Source: Psychroserpens algicola
GTDB lineage: Bacteria > Bacteroidota > Bacteroidia > Flavobacteriales > Flavobacteriaceae
DNA length: 64,000 nucleotides
Assembly: GCF_014526325.1 (NCBI RefSeq)
Contig: NZ_JACNMJ010000005.1
Span: forward strand, 270,648-334,647
Direction of reading: 5' to 3'
Notes under the pieces: generated by a model
Told to the model about the DNA's origin: nothing
Seen by the model: the letters and a program-made list of their open reading frames with translations, nothing else
Database searches by the model: none
Part shown: positions 16,950 to 24,976 of the stretch, piece by piece
Position numbering within the stretch: the stretch's first letter is position 1
Layout: each line of letters begins with the position of its first letter
Program-made: the position numbers and the translations under genes

Positions 16950-19211
16950 ATGATACATATTGACCGTAATCGCATCGAAAAACCTTCTGATTTAAATCCA
17001 AATAAAAATTCGAGATTAGAAAAAGAGATGCTCGAGGCAGAACAGTTTTTTAAAAGTGCCGAGCAAACTCGAGGGCAAAGACGGTTTCGCTTTAAAGCCA
17101 TCACCTCAAGCCGAACCATAAAAAACTCACTAATCGATTTATTTCATGGAAAATGTGCCTACTGTGAAACTAAAATTCAAAATAATAACCATTTAGATTT
17201 AGAACATTATCGTCCTAAAAGTTCTGTACTAGAGTCTCAGGATCATCCTGGATATTGGTGGCTTGCTCACGACTGGGATAATTTATTAGTAGCTTGTAAT
17301 GTATGCAATAGAAGCTATTATTCTAAAAGCGGAAAAAGAGGAAAAGCAAATCGGTTTCCTCTTCTCGATGAATCTAAAAGAGCCTTTTCTCCAAAAAACC
17401 CTATATCTAAAGAAACTCCACTAATTTTAAATCCTTGTGTTGACGAACCAGAAAATCACCTCACTTATACCGACGATGGTAAAGTGTCTTCTCGCACAAA
17501 GCAAGGGCAGACATCAATAATGGTTTTAGGACTTAACAGACCCGAACTGGTTGAAGCCAGGAAGAAAACTATTGTCCAAATAAATAATCATATCAATCGC
17601 TTATTTCGATTAACAAAATCAAAACGAGACAACAAAGCCAGTCAACAAAGAGTGCTTGATTATTTAAATGAACAGACTAAAGAACATCAAGAATTTGCCG
17701 GACTAAAACGGCAATACATCAAAGCTGCCTTAGAAGAATTCAACTTTAAAATTGTTGATGCAAAAAGTTTAGAGTCAACTCTGTTTGTTACAAATCAATT
17801 CAAACAAGAAACCAAACACATCTACGAAGATTTTTCTAAAAATGTAGAGAGTCTTTCTGTGAATGCCAATGTAGAACAGAATATGAACTATTTGTTACTC
17901 GAGCATTTTGTAGAAAAAATAGAACTCACAAATATTAAAACATTTAAAAAACAGTGCTTTGATTTTACAGCATCTGAAGGTGCGATGGCATCTTGGCTGA
18001 TGCTATTAGGTGAAAATGGCACTGGTAAGAGTACAGTACTTAAATCATTATGCATGAATTTATGCGATGGTGCCTATTTTCAAAATATGGTTAATGAAGG
18101 ATTCTTAAATCCGGCTAAGTTTATTCGTTATAAAACCAAAAAAGGCATTATTAAAGTCTGGATGACAAGTAAAACGCAGCCTCGCGTATTAGAATTCACC
18201 AAAAATCTGGTTAAATTCACTAATACAGATGGTGAAAGCGTTGAGCTTAAACTTCCTTTACAACCAAATAAAATTAACACAAGCGCATGGCAATCTCCAA
18301 CTTACCTACTAGCTTATGGCGCTACCAGGTTACTTCCTCGTGGCTCTAAACACGAAGCAAAACATATCAATAGTCAGTTTAGTAGGTTAGATAATTTATT
18401 TAATCCTTTTGTTCCTTTAGTAGATGCTGAAAACTGGCTACTTGGTCTTGATAGCATTTTGTTTAGACGTGCAGCTATTGTTTTAAAAGACCTGCTCAAT
18501 ATGAAAGACGATGAAAAAATTACCAGAAGAGGCGGCGTTATTAAAATTATTGTCAATAATAGTGTTGAATCGTTTCAGGAACTCAGTGATGGATATCAAT
18601 CTGTAATCGCTTTAACTGCTGATATTTTACAACTCGTAATGGACCGCTGGAAAAACCCAGATGAAGCAAGAGGTATTGTTTTAGTTGATGAAATTGGAGC
18701 TCATTTGCATCCGCGATGGAAAATGCGAATTGTATCAAGCTTAAGAACAGCCTTACCAAACATGCAATTTATCGTATCGAGTCACCAACCGCTTTGTTTG
18801 CGTGGATTAGACAAAAATGAAGTTATTCTCATGAGAAGAGATGCAGAAAATAATGTTGAAGTCATTACCGATTTACCAAACCCAAAAGAACTGCGTATTA
18901 GTCAAATTTTGACATCAGTTTTTGGTTTAAGTTCAACAATGGATCCTGAACTAGAAGCCGAATTTAATCGCTATTACGATTTGCGTGCTATGAATAAACG
19001 TACCGAAGAAGAAGAGCAAGAAATGATAACACTGCGCAATGAACTTAATCCAGATTTACTCCTCGGAGAAACTGTATTAGATACTCAGGTTTATAACGTT
19101 ATAAAAGAGAAATACAAAGACTATAAAAACGACACCAATCTATCTGACCTGGATAAATTGAGTAAAGAGACTATATCTGCTGCTCAAGAACTATGGAACT
19201 CAGACCTATAG
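16950..19211 (+). CDS. HNH nuclease-AAA/ABC ATPase fusion (Septu-like)
   Basis: A 753-residue fusion. Residues about 50-210 are a zinc-finger HNH nuclease: C69/C72 in KCAYC, E85-H86 in LEHYRPK, C116/C119 followed by N120 in CNVCN, then NRFPL and NPCVDEP. Residues about 320-690 are an ABC-type AAA ATPase like PtuA/OLD: Walker A GENGTGKST at 354-362, signature LSDGYQS at 545-551, Walker B VLVDE at 577-581 and switch His H612 in SSHQP. In known Septu systems the ATPase (PtuA) and HNH protein (PtuB) are separate; here they are one chain. A second HNH gene follows after 31 bases. Role in phage defence is inference from family and layout. Confidence 0.85.
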   Translation: MIHIDRNRIEKPSDLNPNKNSRLEKEMLEAEQFFKSAEQTRGQRRFRFKAITSSRTIKNSLIDLFHGKCAYCETKIQNNNHLDLEHYRPKSSVLESQDHPGYWWLAHDWDNLLVACNVCNRSYYSKSGKRGKANRFPLLDESKRAFSPKNPISKETPLILNPCVDEPENHLTYTDDGKVSSRTKQGQTSIMVLGLNRPELVEARKKTIVQINNHINRLFRLTKSKRDNKASQQRVLDYLNEQTKEHQEFAGLKRQYIKAALEEFNFKIVDAKSLESTLFVTNQFKQETKHIYEDFSKNVESLSVNANVEQNMNYLLLEHFVEKIELTNIKTFKKQCFDFTASEGAMASWLMLLGENGTGKSTVLKSLCMNLCDGAYFQNMVNEGFLNPAKFIRYKTKKGIIKVWMTSKTQPRVLEFTKNLVKFTNTDGESVELKLPLQPNKINTSAWQSPTYLLAYGATRLLPRGSKHEAKHINSQFSRLDNLFNPFVPLVDAENWLLGLDSILFRRAAIVLKDLLNMKDDEKITRRGGVIKIIVNNSVESFQELSDGYQSVIALTADILQLVMDRWKNPDEARGIVLVDEIGAHLHPRWKMRIVSSLRTALPNMQFIVSSHQPLCLRGLDKNEVILMRRDAENNVEVITDLPNPKELRISQILTSVFGLSSTMDPELEAEFNRYYDLRAMNKRTEEEEQEMITLRNELNPDLLLGETVLDTQVYNVIKEKYKDYKNDTNLSDLDKLSKETISAAQELWNSDL

Positions 19212-19242
19212 TACTATTTTATTAACTGATACATAGTAAAAG

Positions 19243-20310
19243 ATGATAAAAATAAAACGCACAAAACAGCCAGATATAGCCATTTATAATCTTAAAAACC
19301 AAAAGCTAACCAAAGCTTTTCGAGATGAAGTCCTGGCATTAATCGATACCAACTCTATTCATTTTTCGTCTTTTATTCCAAGGTTGAAAGACGCAAATGA
19401 AAAATTCACTAAAGCAGAAAAAGAAACTTTACAAGCTATTGCATATTATGGCAATCCGGCTCATTTCGCAAATGATGAAAAGCTAACAAAAAAGAAAGCG
19501 CCTACTTTCAAAGTGTATAAAGACTCAGAATTAAAGGAGTTTCTAAAAACATTATTCAATAAAAAATGTGCGTATTGCGATAGCCGCTTCTTGTCAACAA
19601 GCACAGCAGATATTGAGCATTTCAGACCAAAAGCAGCCTTCAACCCGTTTAAGGATAACGTAGATGAAAAGCTTCTTGTTCCTGGCTACTACTGGCTTGC
19701 AGCAGATTGGAACAACCTTCTCTGGTCATGTGTGTTTTGCAATCGTAAAAATAACTTAGATCAACCCAATGTTCCTGGTGTAAACCCTTTAGGGAAAAAA
19801 AACAGATTTCCGCTTTCTCAAGAACCCAGACGTATTCGAAGCCATGATAAAGATGTTAAAACTGAAAAAAGACTATTACTCATAATGGATCCTTGTGTTG
19901 ATGATCCCATGAAACATTTTAGTTATCCTGTAAAAAATGACGAAGATTTAGGCATTGTAAAAGCACTTATCAAATCTAATGGAAAACCCAGTAAAAAAGC
20001 TGTGGCTTCAATTCCTATCTACGGTTTAAACCGAACAGAATTGGTTATTGCTCGTAAAGAAGCTGCCTTAGATTTTAAATCTATATTTATGGCTGTACTT
20101 GATAGTATTGATGCATTCACAAGAAAAAAACAAGCTGGCGAAGACACCACTGAAGAAAAAGAAAGATTTAAATTCCAAAAAGATCGCTTCAACGCAAAAT
20201 TATCTAAGTCTGCCGAATATTTAAGCATGAAACAATTTCTGCTGGAAGACTTTAAAGATTTCCCTTTACTAAACAAATTAGGGCTTAAAATTGAAAACCT
20301 CATAGATTAG
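19243..20310 (+). CDS. Stand-alone HNH nuclease, paralogue of the fusion's N-terminus
   Basis: A 355-residue HNH protein without ATPase. C109/C112 in KCAYC, E125-H126 in IEHFRPK, C163/C166 with N167 in CVFCN, then NRFPL, DPCVDDP and GLNRTELVIARK occur in the same order as in the upstream fusion, so the two share a homologous HNH module of over 200 residues. The first 95 residues and the C-terminal helical 90 residues are specific to this protein. It resembles PtuB/TIGR02646-type nucleases. It lies 31 bases downstream on the same strand, so one operon is likely. No signal peptide. I see no terminator after it. Confidence 0.85.
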   Translation: MIKIKRTKQPDIAIYNLKNQKLTKAFRDEVLALIDTNSIHFSSFIPRLKDANEKFTKAEKETLQAIAYYGNPAHFANDEKLTKKKAPTFKVYKDSELKEFLKTLFNKKCAYCDSRFLSTSTADIEHFRPKAAFNPFKDNVDEKLLVPGYYWLAADWNNLLWSCVFCNRKNNLDQPNVPGVNPLGKKNRFPLSQEPRRIRSHDKDVKTEKRLLLIMDPCVDDPMKHFSYPVKNDEDLGIVKALIKSNGKPSKKAVASIPIYGLNRTELVIARKEAALDFKSIFMAVLDSIDAFTRKKQAGEDTTEEKERFKFQKDRFNAKLSKSAEYLSMKQFLLEDFKDFPLLNKLGLKIENLID

Positions 20311-20403
20311 ATTTTTGAAGCGCCAAATTCACTAACCTTTTTAAATTTTGACACATCGAAAAAATGTGTAAACACCCTTGACATAATCTGTCACAAGCTC
20401 AAA

Positions 20404-20411
20404 TATCTTTG
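20404..20411 (+). promoter_or_regulatory. -7 box of the VOC gene
   Basis: TATCTTTG matches the consensus TAnnTTTG exactly, 30 bases before the VOC start. A TTG at 20378-20380 is the nearest -33 candidate, with a rather long 23-base spacing. Confidence 0.55.
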
Positions 20412-20441
20412 CATTACGTTTAACAATTAAATCAATTAAAA

Positions 20442-20819
20442 ATGAGAAATGCAGTAAACTGGTTTGAAATTCCAGTAAAAGATTACAACAGAGCCAAACA
20501 ATTTTACAGTACAGTTATGGGCTCTAAAATTACAGATCATCCAATGCCAGAGCAAAACATTAAATATGGCATATTTGAGTATGATGAAGATAATAATTGT
20601 GTGGGAGGTGCTATAATTGAAGGGGAAGGTCAAAATCCAACAACCGATGGTGCTACGATTTATTTAAATGGTGGTGATAACTTAAATGATGCTTTAGAAA
20701 AAGTTGAAGTTAATGGCGGAAAAATTATGATGCCTAAAACCGACATTGGGACATTTGGTTTTATTGCTCAGTTTATAGACACCGAAGGTAATCTTGTTGC
20801 TTTACATTCAATAATGTAA
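20442..20819 (+). CDS. VOC-family (glyoxalase/bleomycin-resistance) protein
   Basis: A 125-residue single vicinal-oxygen-chelate protein. It shows the two beta-alpha-beta-beta-beta halves: FEIPVKDYNRAKQFYSTVMG at the start and GFIAQFIDTEGNLVALHS at the end. E. coli-type glyoxalase ligands cannot be assigned with confidence, so this may be a binding protein or dioxygenase-like enzyme. It is followed 49 bases later by a WYL regulator that may control it. Confidence 0.82.
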   Translation: MRNAVNWFEIPVKDYNRAKQFYSTVMGSKITDHPMPEQNIKYGIFEYDEDNNCVGGAIIEGEGQNPTTDGATIYLNGGDNLNDALEKVEVNGGKIMMPKTDIGTFGFIAQFIDTEGNLVALHSIM

Positions 20820-20829
20820 TACACATTAG

Positions 20830-20863
20830 AGATAGTGAATTGCAGTGCGGTTCACTATCTTTG
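20830..20863 (+). promoter_or_regulatory. Operator-like inverted repeat over the WYL-regulator promoter
   Basis: Perfect 10-base arms AGATAGTGAA (20830-20839) and TTCACTATCT (20851-20860) lie 21 bases apart centre to centre, two helical turns. The right arm overlaps the -7 box TATCTTTG (20856-20863). Transcription would start at about 20869, the ATG of the regulator, suggesting a leaderless message. This is the expected layout for self-repression by the encoded dimeric regulator. Confidence 0.55.
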
Positions 20864-20868
20864 CTATC

Positions 20869-21561
20869 ATGTCTCAACTTTCCAGACTCATATCCATACT
20901 AACCCTATTGCGTTCTAAACGCTTACTAACAGCTGGTGAACTATCCCGAAAATTTGATGTAAGTGTACGAACCATTTATAGAGACATCAGAAAATTAGAA
21001 GACGCAGGAATACCTGTAACAACAATTGAAGGTAAAGGTTACTCATTGATGGAAGGTTACACTGTTGCTCCTGTTCAGTTTACCGAAAAGCAAGCCAATG
21101 CCTTAATTACGGCACAGCACCTTGTTAACCAAACTAATGATGCATCATTTGCGACCGATTTTAAAGAGGCAATGACAAAAATTAAATCGGTGTTTAGAAC
21201 TTCTGTACAGGAAAAAAGCGAATTGCTAAGCAGCAAAATTTTTGTTTTTAATTCTAATTATGAGAATATTTCCAGTAATGCCCTGTCGGAAATTCAAATA
21301 GCTATTACCAATTTCAACTATGTAGAAATAAGCTACAAAAAAGCTAATGACGAACAGGTAACATTCAGAAAAATAGAACCTTACGCCTTTTACTCAACAC
21401 AACATAAATGGATTTTAATCGCTTGGTGCTATCTGCGTAACGATTATCGCGCTTTTAGAATTGATCGCGTTCAGAATTTTAAAATACTAAACGAAACTTT
21501 TGAAGATCGAAAATTCAACCTTCAAGACTATTTTCAAACTTGTCCTTACGACGAAAAATAA
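20869..21561 (+). CDS. YafY-type HTH/WYL-domain transcriptional regulator
   Basis: A 230-residue regulator. An N-terminal DeoR/HTH_11-like winged helix (1-60, GELSRKFDVSVRTIYRDIRKLEDAGIP) is followed by a WYL ligand-binding domain (about 130-225, with KWILIAWCYLRNDYRAFRIDRV). WYL domains sense nucleic acids or small ligands in stress and defence regulation. The frame extends to a GTG at 20845, but that start would fall inside the promoter/inverted repeat; the ATG at 20869 fits the family. It probably regulates itself and perhaps the neighbouring VOC gene. Confidence 0.88.
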   Translation: MSQLSRLISILTLLRSKRLLTAGELSRKFDVSVRTIYRDIRKLEDAGIPVTTIEGKGYSLMEGYTVAPVQFTEKQANALITAQHLVNQTNDASFATDFKEAMTKIKSVFRTSVQEKSELLSSKIFVFNSNYENISSNALSEIQIAITNFNYVEISYKKANDEQVTFRKIEPYAFYSTQHKWILIAWCYLRNDYRAFRIDRVQNFKILNETFEDRKFNLQDYFQTCPYDEK

Positions 21562-21601
21562 CCACTCCACCCTACTTTAAAAGTATAGTGAAGTGGTTTT
21601 G
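21559..21601 (+). terminator. Terminator after the WYL regulator
   Basis: AACCACT (21560-21566) pairs with AGTGGTT (21592-21598) with additional imperfect pairing inside, followed by TTTT. It overlaps the regulator's stop region. Confidence 0.55.
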
Positions 21602-21613
21602 GGTTAACAAATT

Positions 21614-23002
21614 TTAATTTGAAGCGAGATTTAACCCATTAACAGCATCAGCAACCTCGTAACCTAAGCGATAACCTTCGGTACAATCCATTCGAATATG
21701 GACACCTAACGGAATTCTAGAAAAAGCATTTTCTTCAGCCATATCACTAAACGAGCTAAACTGTCGCGGAGCACCTCTAAATTCTGTTCGCCCTTCATGT
21801 GTCCTATCAGTAAAATCAACACTATCACCAAAAGTATCTATAAAGATTCCTGCTGCTGCAGAAGCAAATGTTGAATGTCCAGATGGATATCCCGGAAATG
21901 ACGGATTTGGCCAAAACACCAAGCGGTATAAATTAGTTTGAAAATCTGGATCAATAAATTCGTTGATATATACATTAGGTCGCATAACCATATACTCATA
22001 CTTATCAGCCCAGCTTGATACTGCTGCATCGTTAAGTGAAAATCCTAACTTTAGAAATAAGGTCAAAGTCGATTCATAATCTAAATCAAACTGATTTACT
22101 AATTGCCCTGCTATTGAAAACTGGCGACCAGGTGGACTTAACATTAAACCTTCTACATCATCTGACCAAAACTCAGCAATCCATAACTCTTCATTATCGT
22201 CTTCTTTAGCTGTATCATTAGCAACATAAACTTCATTCATTTGATTATAGTAAGCACTATTTACTGTTTCACTATAATTTATAGGAGGAGGAATGCTGGA
22301 CGTTTCCGAAGAAGAAATCGCAAAAGTCCTCACAGATTCCCAGTATGGAAACCAGGCACGTTCTTCAGGAGCACTATAGGTCCAAAACCCATCTCCAACC
22401 GGAGGCTCATAAGATAAAGGTTGTGGATCTAATATTTGCTGTTCAGCTTCAGTATCGGTTTGACTATAAGCTATGACACGCTGTGCTACGTAATTTCCCC
22501 ATTGACGAGAGTTTTGAACCAATTGATCGGATAATCCTTCAGATAATTCATCCTCTTTTTCATCTTCAAGTTCACCAATAGAAGCTTCAAGACCATTCGA
22601 TACATTGTACATAAAATGGTCCATCACTCTGGTATAGCATCTATTTAATGCAATTCTCATATCCATCTCATCTGGTCGCTGATTTTCATCTATATTAAAT
22701 CCTTGTAATCGTCCATTATTAGATGTAAAACTTGCCATATCATCTACAGCAGTTTCATAGGCAGCCAAATGAATATACGCTAAAGCTCTAGAAGTAGACG
22801 TTGGCCGCATTCCAAAGGCATATCTATCAATTTCAAGCCATAAATCATTCCAGTCGATTATAAGTTGAGTCGTAGAATCTGATGTTTCTAACACCTGTTC
22901 GGTATCAGTAATTAGATTTATATCATCATCGTTTGCGCAGGATTCTAAAAGAGAAAAGACTAATACAGCTAATAACATCCATTTTAAAGTTGGGTTTTTC
23001 AT
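21614..23002 (-). CDS. Vanadium-dependent haloperoxidase/PAP2-family lipoprotein
   Basis: A 462-residue protein starting at MKNPTLKWMLLAVLVFSLLESC, a lipoprotein signal with lipobox LESC. The C-terminal half has the phosphatase/haloperoxidase core in order: KYEYMVMRP, PSGHSTF and SRIPLGVHIRMDCTEG, holding Lys/Arg, Ser-Gly-His and Arg/His oxyanion ligands. Members either oxidise halides with vanadate or dephosphorylate lipids; the long helical N-terminus resembles the bacterial vanadium-haloperoxidase-like group. It is likely periplasmic or surface exposed. The frame runs upstream to 23110, but those 36 codons lack a signal and are rejected. Confidence 0.85.
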   Translation of the reverse strand: MKNPTLKWMLLAVLVFSLLESCANDDDINLITDTEQVLETSDSTTQLIIDWNDLWLEIDRYAFGMRPTSTSRALAYIHLAAYETAVDDMASFTSNNGRLQGFNIDENQRPDEMDMRIALNRCYTRVMDHFMYNVSNGLEASIGELEDEKEDELSEGLSDQLVQNSRQWGNYVAQRVIAYSQTDTEAEQQILDPQPLSYEPPVGDGFWTYSAPEERAWFPYWESVRTFAISSSETSSIPPPINYSETVNSAYYNQMNEVYVANDTAKEDDNEELWIAEFWSDDVEGLMLSPPGRQFSIAGQLVNQFDLDYESTLTLFLKLGFSLNDAAVSSWADKYEYMVMRPNVYINEFIDPDFQTNLYRLVFWPNPSFPGYPSGHSTFASAAAGIFIDTFGDSVDFTDRTHEGRTEFRGAPRQFSSFSDMAEENAFSRIPLGVHIRMDCTEGYRLGYEVADAVNGLNLASN

Positions 23003-23393
23003 AATATCGAATTTTAAGTTAGACATAAACTCATGCAACTTTATTTTAAAGCACATGCCTTTTCGCTTTTTACTCGTACGCCACAAAAAGTTGAAAAGTG
23101 TAAAATTCAATCATATATTAATTCGTTTTAGTGCTTTTGAGATGCTATAATAACCTCCTTAACTATTTAGTTGCTAAAACTTTTCAAAACTTGTGGGAGA
23201 TTGAAAAATAAATTACAAATAATTGATAATCATAATTTTACAAGTATTTGATTTTACTGAATTGTACTAAGACAATAGCAATCTACATCTTATTTTGATT
23301 TAAAAATTAGGTAAAACCACCTATAAATACAGAGCAGCAAACCACTAAATTTGAAACTACAACTAAAGCTATAAATCAATAAACTTTCATATT
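23003..23393. other. Divergent gene-free stretch
   Basis: About 390 AT-rich bases lie between divergent genes. One TAAATTTG box at 23346-23353 may serve the plus-strand gene; otherwise I see no RNA, repeat or coding signal. Confidence 0.5.
23346..23353 (+). promoter_or_regulatory. Candidate -7 box for the 122-residue protein gene
   Basis: TAAATTTG matches TAnnTTTG and lies 41 bases before the start at 23394. No convincing -33 TTG is present. Confidence 0.35.
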
Positions 23394-23762
23394 ATGAGTG
23401 CACCAAAATTTAAAGCAACGATGACCATTCCAAAAAACGGCATGGAAGAATGGAATGACATTATGCAAAATCCACCAAAAACCCTTCCGCAAGGCATCAA
23501 TGAAGACAATTATATTGTGGCTTCCTGTGCAAAATTTTCGGATGGCGTTACCGTTTTTGGAGGAGTAGCAGTTGGAGCAAAATCACAAGACTTTAATTAC
23601 CCGCTATTCATGGTTTTTGACAAAAACATGCATCAAGTTGGTGGTTGGCCAATCGACACAAGCGATTGGGATAGCTGGAGTGCGAGGTCCATTCAATTTG
23701 CTGTTGATCCTAATGATGAGGATGGAAATTATCTGCTAGATATTGTTGAAGCTACTTCTTAA
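23394..23762 (+). CDS. Small soluble protein of unknown function
   Basis: A 122-residue protein with no signal or membrane segment. It looks mainly beta, with an acidic C-terminal half (IDTSDWDSWSARSIQFAVDPNDEDGNY). I do not recognise the family. It is 24 bases upstream of a HEAGH-motif protein on the same strand, suggesting co-transcription, and a TAnnTTTG box precedes it. Confidence 0.65.
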   Translation: MSAPKFKATMTIPKNGMEEWNDIMQNPPKTLPQGINEDNYIVASCAKFSDGVTVFGGVAVGAKSQDFNYPLFMVFDKNMHQVGGWPIDTSDWDSWSARSIQFAVDPNDEDGNYLLDIVEATS

Positions 23763-23786
23763 ACATCCATTTATTTACTCTAAAGC

Positions 23787-24269
23787 ATGATGCAAACGAC
23801 TTACGATGAAGCCATCCTAAACCGTATTGTCAACTTTATCAAAAGTATTCAAATTGATGTTATTCCAACACGTTTAAATGACGACACCTTTTTACCTGGA
23901 CTTCACTTAAAAGGACAGGCCATTTTAATCGACAAATCAAAGTTGAAATACCCTGGAGATTTATTACATGAAGCTGGTCATATTGCAGTAACAGTAGCAC
24001 AGGAAAGATCAAAAATTGGCACTTCCGAAATGGAAAAGAGTTGGCCTTGTATGGGAGATGAAATCGCTGCCATACTCTGGTCCTATGCTGCGCTTCATCA
24101 TTTAAACCTAAATCCAGATGTCGTATTTCATCCAAATGGATATAAGGATGCTTCCAACTGGTTTATAGAACAATTTACAAGTGAGGTTTATATGGGATTA
24201 CCGCTCTTAGTATGGATGGAGTTTTGTGACACTGAAACATTTCCAAAAATGAAAAAATGGCTGAGATAA
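23787..24269 (+). CDS. Small HExxH-motif (zinc-peptidase-like) protein
   Basis: A 160-residue cytosolic protein of unrecognised family. It contains LLHEAGHIAV, with H61, E62 and H65 forming an HExxH zinc site. E92 in the following helix (GDEIAAILWSYAALHHL) is a possible third ligand, as in gluzincins and IrrE-like peptidases. No signal peptide, so a cytosolic protease or an inactive metal-binding relative is possible. It is 24 bases downstream of the 122-residue gene and 66 bases upstream of the MOSC gene. Confidence 0.7.
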   Translation: MMQTTYDEAILNRIVNFIKSIQIDVIPTRLNDDTFLPGLHLKGQAILIDKSKLKYPGDLLHEAGHIAVTVAQERSKIGTSEMEKSWPCMGDEIAAILWSYAALHHLNLNPDVVFHPNGYKDASNWFIEQFTSEVYMGLPLLVWMEFCDTETFPKMKKWLR

Positions 24270-24335
24270 TAATCTTCATTTAAAAAGCTATAAAAGTTTC
24301 TGAAGCTATTGAGATGGTTTTTGTAATTTTATAAC

Positions 24336-24974
24336 ATGCGAATCATTTCTACCAACATCGGAAAACCAACAACCTTCTCCTGGAATGGTAAAAATGTAAC
24401 AACTGGAATTTTTAAAATGCCTGTTACTGAAGCAATACATCTTGGAAAAGAAGAGGTAAAAGGTGATGAAATTTCTGATAGAAAAGTTCATGGTGGTGAG
24501 TTTAAAGCTTGTTATTTGTTTTCAGCAGACCATTATCCGTATTGGAAAAACCTATATCCTGAGTTAGAATGGACTTACGGCATGCTAGGTGAAAATCTTA
24601 CTGTTGAAGGTTTAAATGAAAAAAAACTCATTATCGGCGATATCTATAACATTGGAAATGCTTTAATACAAATCACTCAACCAAGAGAACCATGCTTTAA
24701 GTTTGCAGCTAAGTTTAAATCTCCAGATGTTTTAAAACAGTTTATAGAACATGGATATCCAGGAACTTATGTTCGTGTTTTAGAAGAAGGAACTGTTAAA
24801 AACGGTGATCAATTTATACTTCATAAAAAAGCAGCGAATAGTATTTCTATATGGGATTTTTTTCAGTTATTATTTACTGAAAATAAAAACAAAGACCACA
24901 TTAGATTAATTGAAAACAATACTGCTCTACCCAAGCAAAAAAGGGACAAACTAAAATCTTACTTAAATACTTAA
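24336..24974 (+). CDS. MOSC-domain protein (YiiM-like)
   Basis: A 212-residue MOSC protein. The beta-barrel domain (about 1-165) includes DRKVHGGEFKACYLFSADHYPYW, YGMLGENLTVEGL and QPREPCFKFAAKF, whose Cys is the conserved sulfur-carrying or molybdopterin-binding residue of MOSC domains. YiiM relatives reduce N-hydroxylated compounds using molybdenum cofactor. The C-terminal 45 residues form a helical extension as in YiiM. Two bases separate it from the mini-VgrG gene, so these are co-transcribed. Confidence 0.87.
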   Translation: MRIISTNIGKPTTFSWNGKNVTTGIFKMPVTEAIHLGKEEVKGDEISDRKVHGGEFKACYLFSADHYPYWKNLYPELEWTYGMLGENLTVEGLNEKKLIIGDIYNIGNALIQITQPREPCFKFAAKFKSPDVLKQFIEHGYPGTYVRVLEEGTVKNGDQFILHKKAANSISIWDFFQLLFTENKNKDHIRLIENNTALPKQKRDKLKSYLNT

Positions 24975-24976
24975 CC

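Noticed and set aside
16950..20310. The HNH genes as part of a CRISPR-Cas system, retron or group II intron
   Set aside because: There is no repeat-spacer array, no Cas9 RuvC motifs, and no reverse transcriptase (YxDD) near the HNH genes, so a retron-Septu arrangement is not supported.
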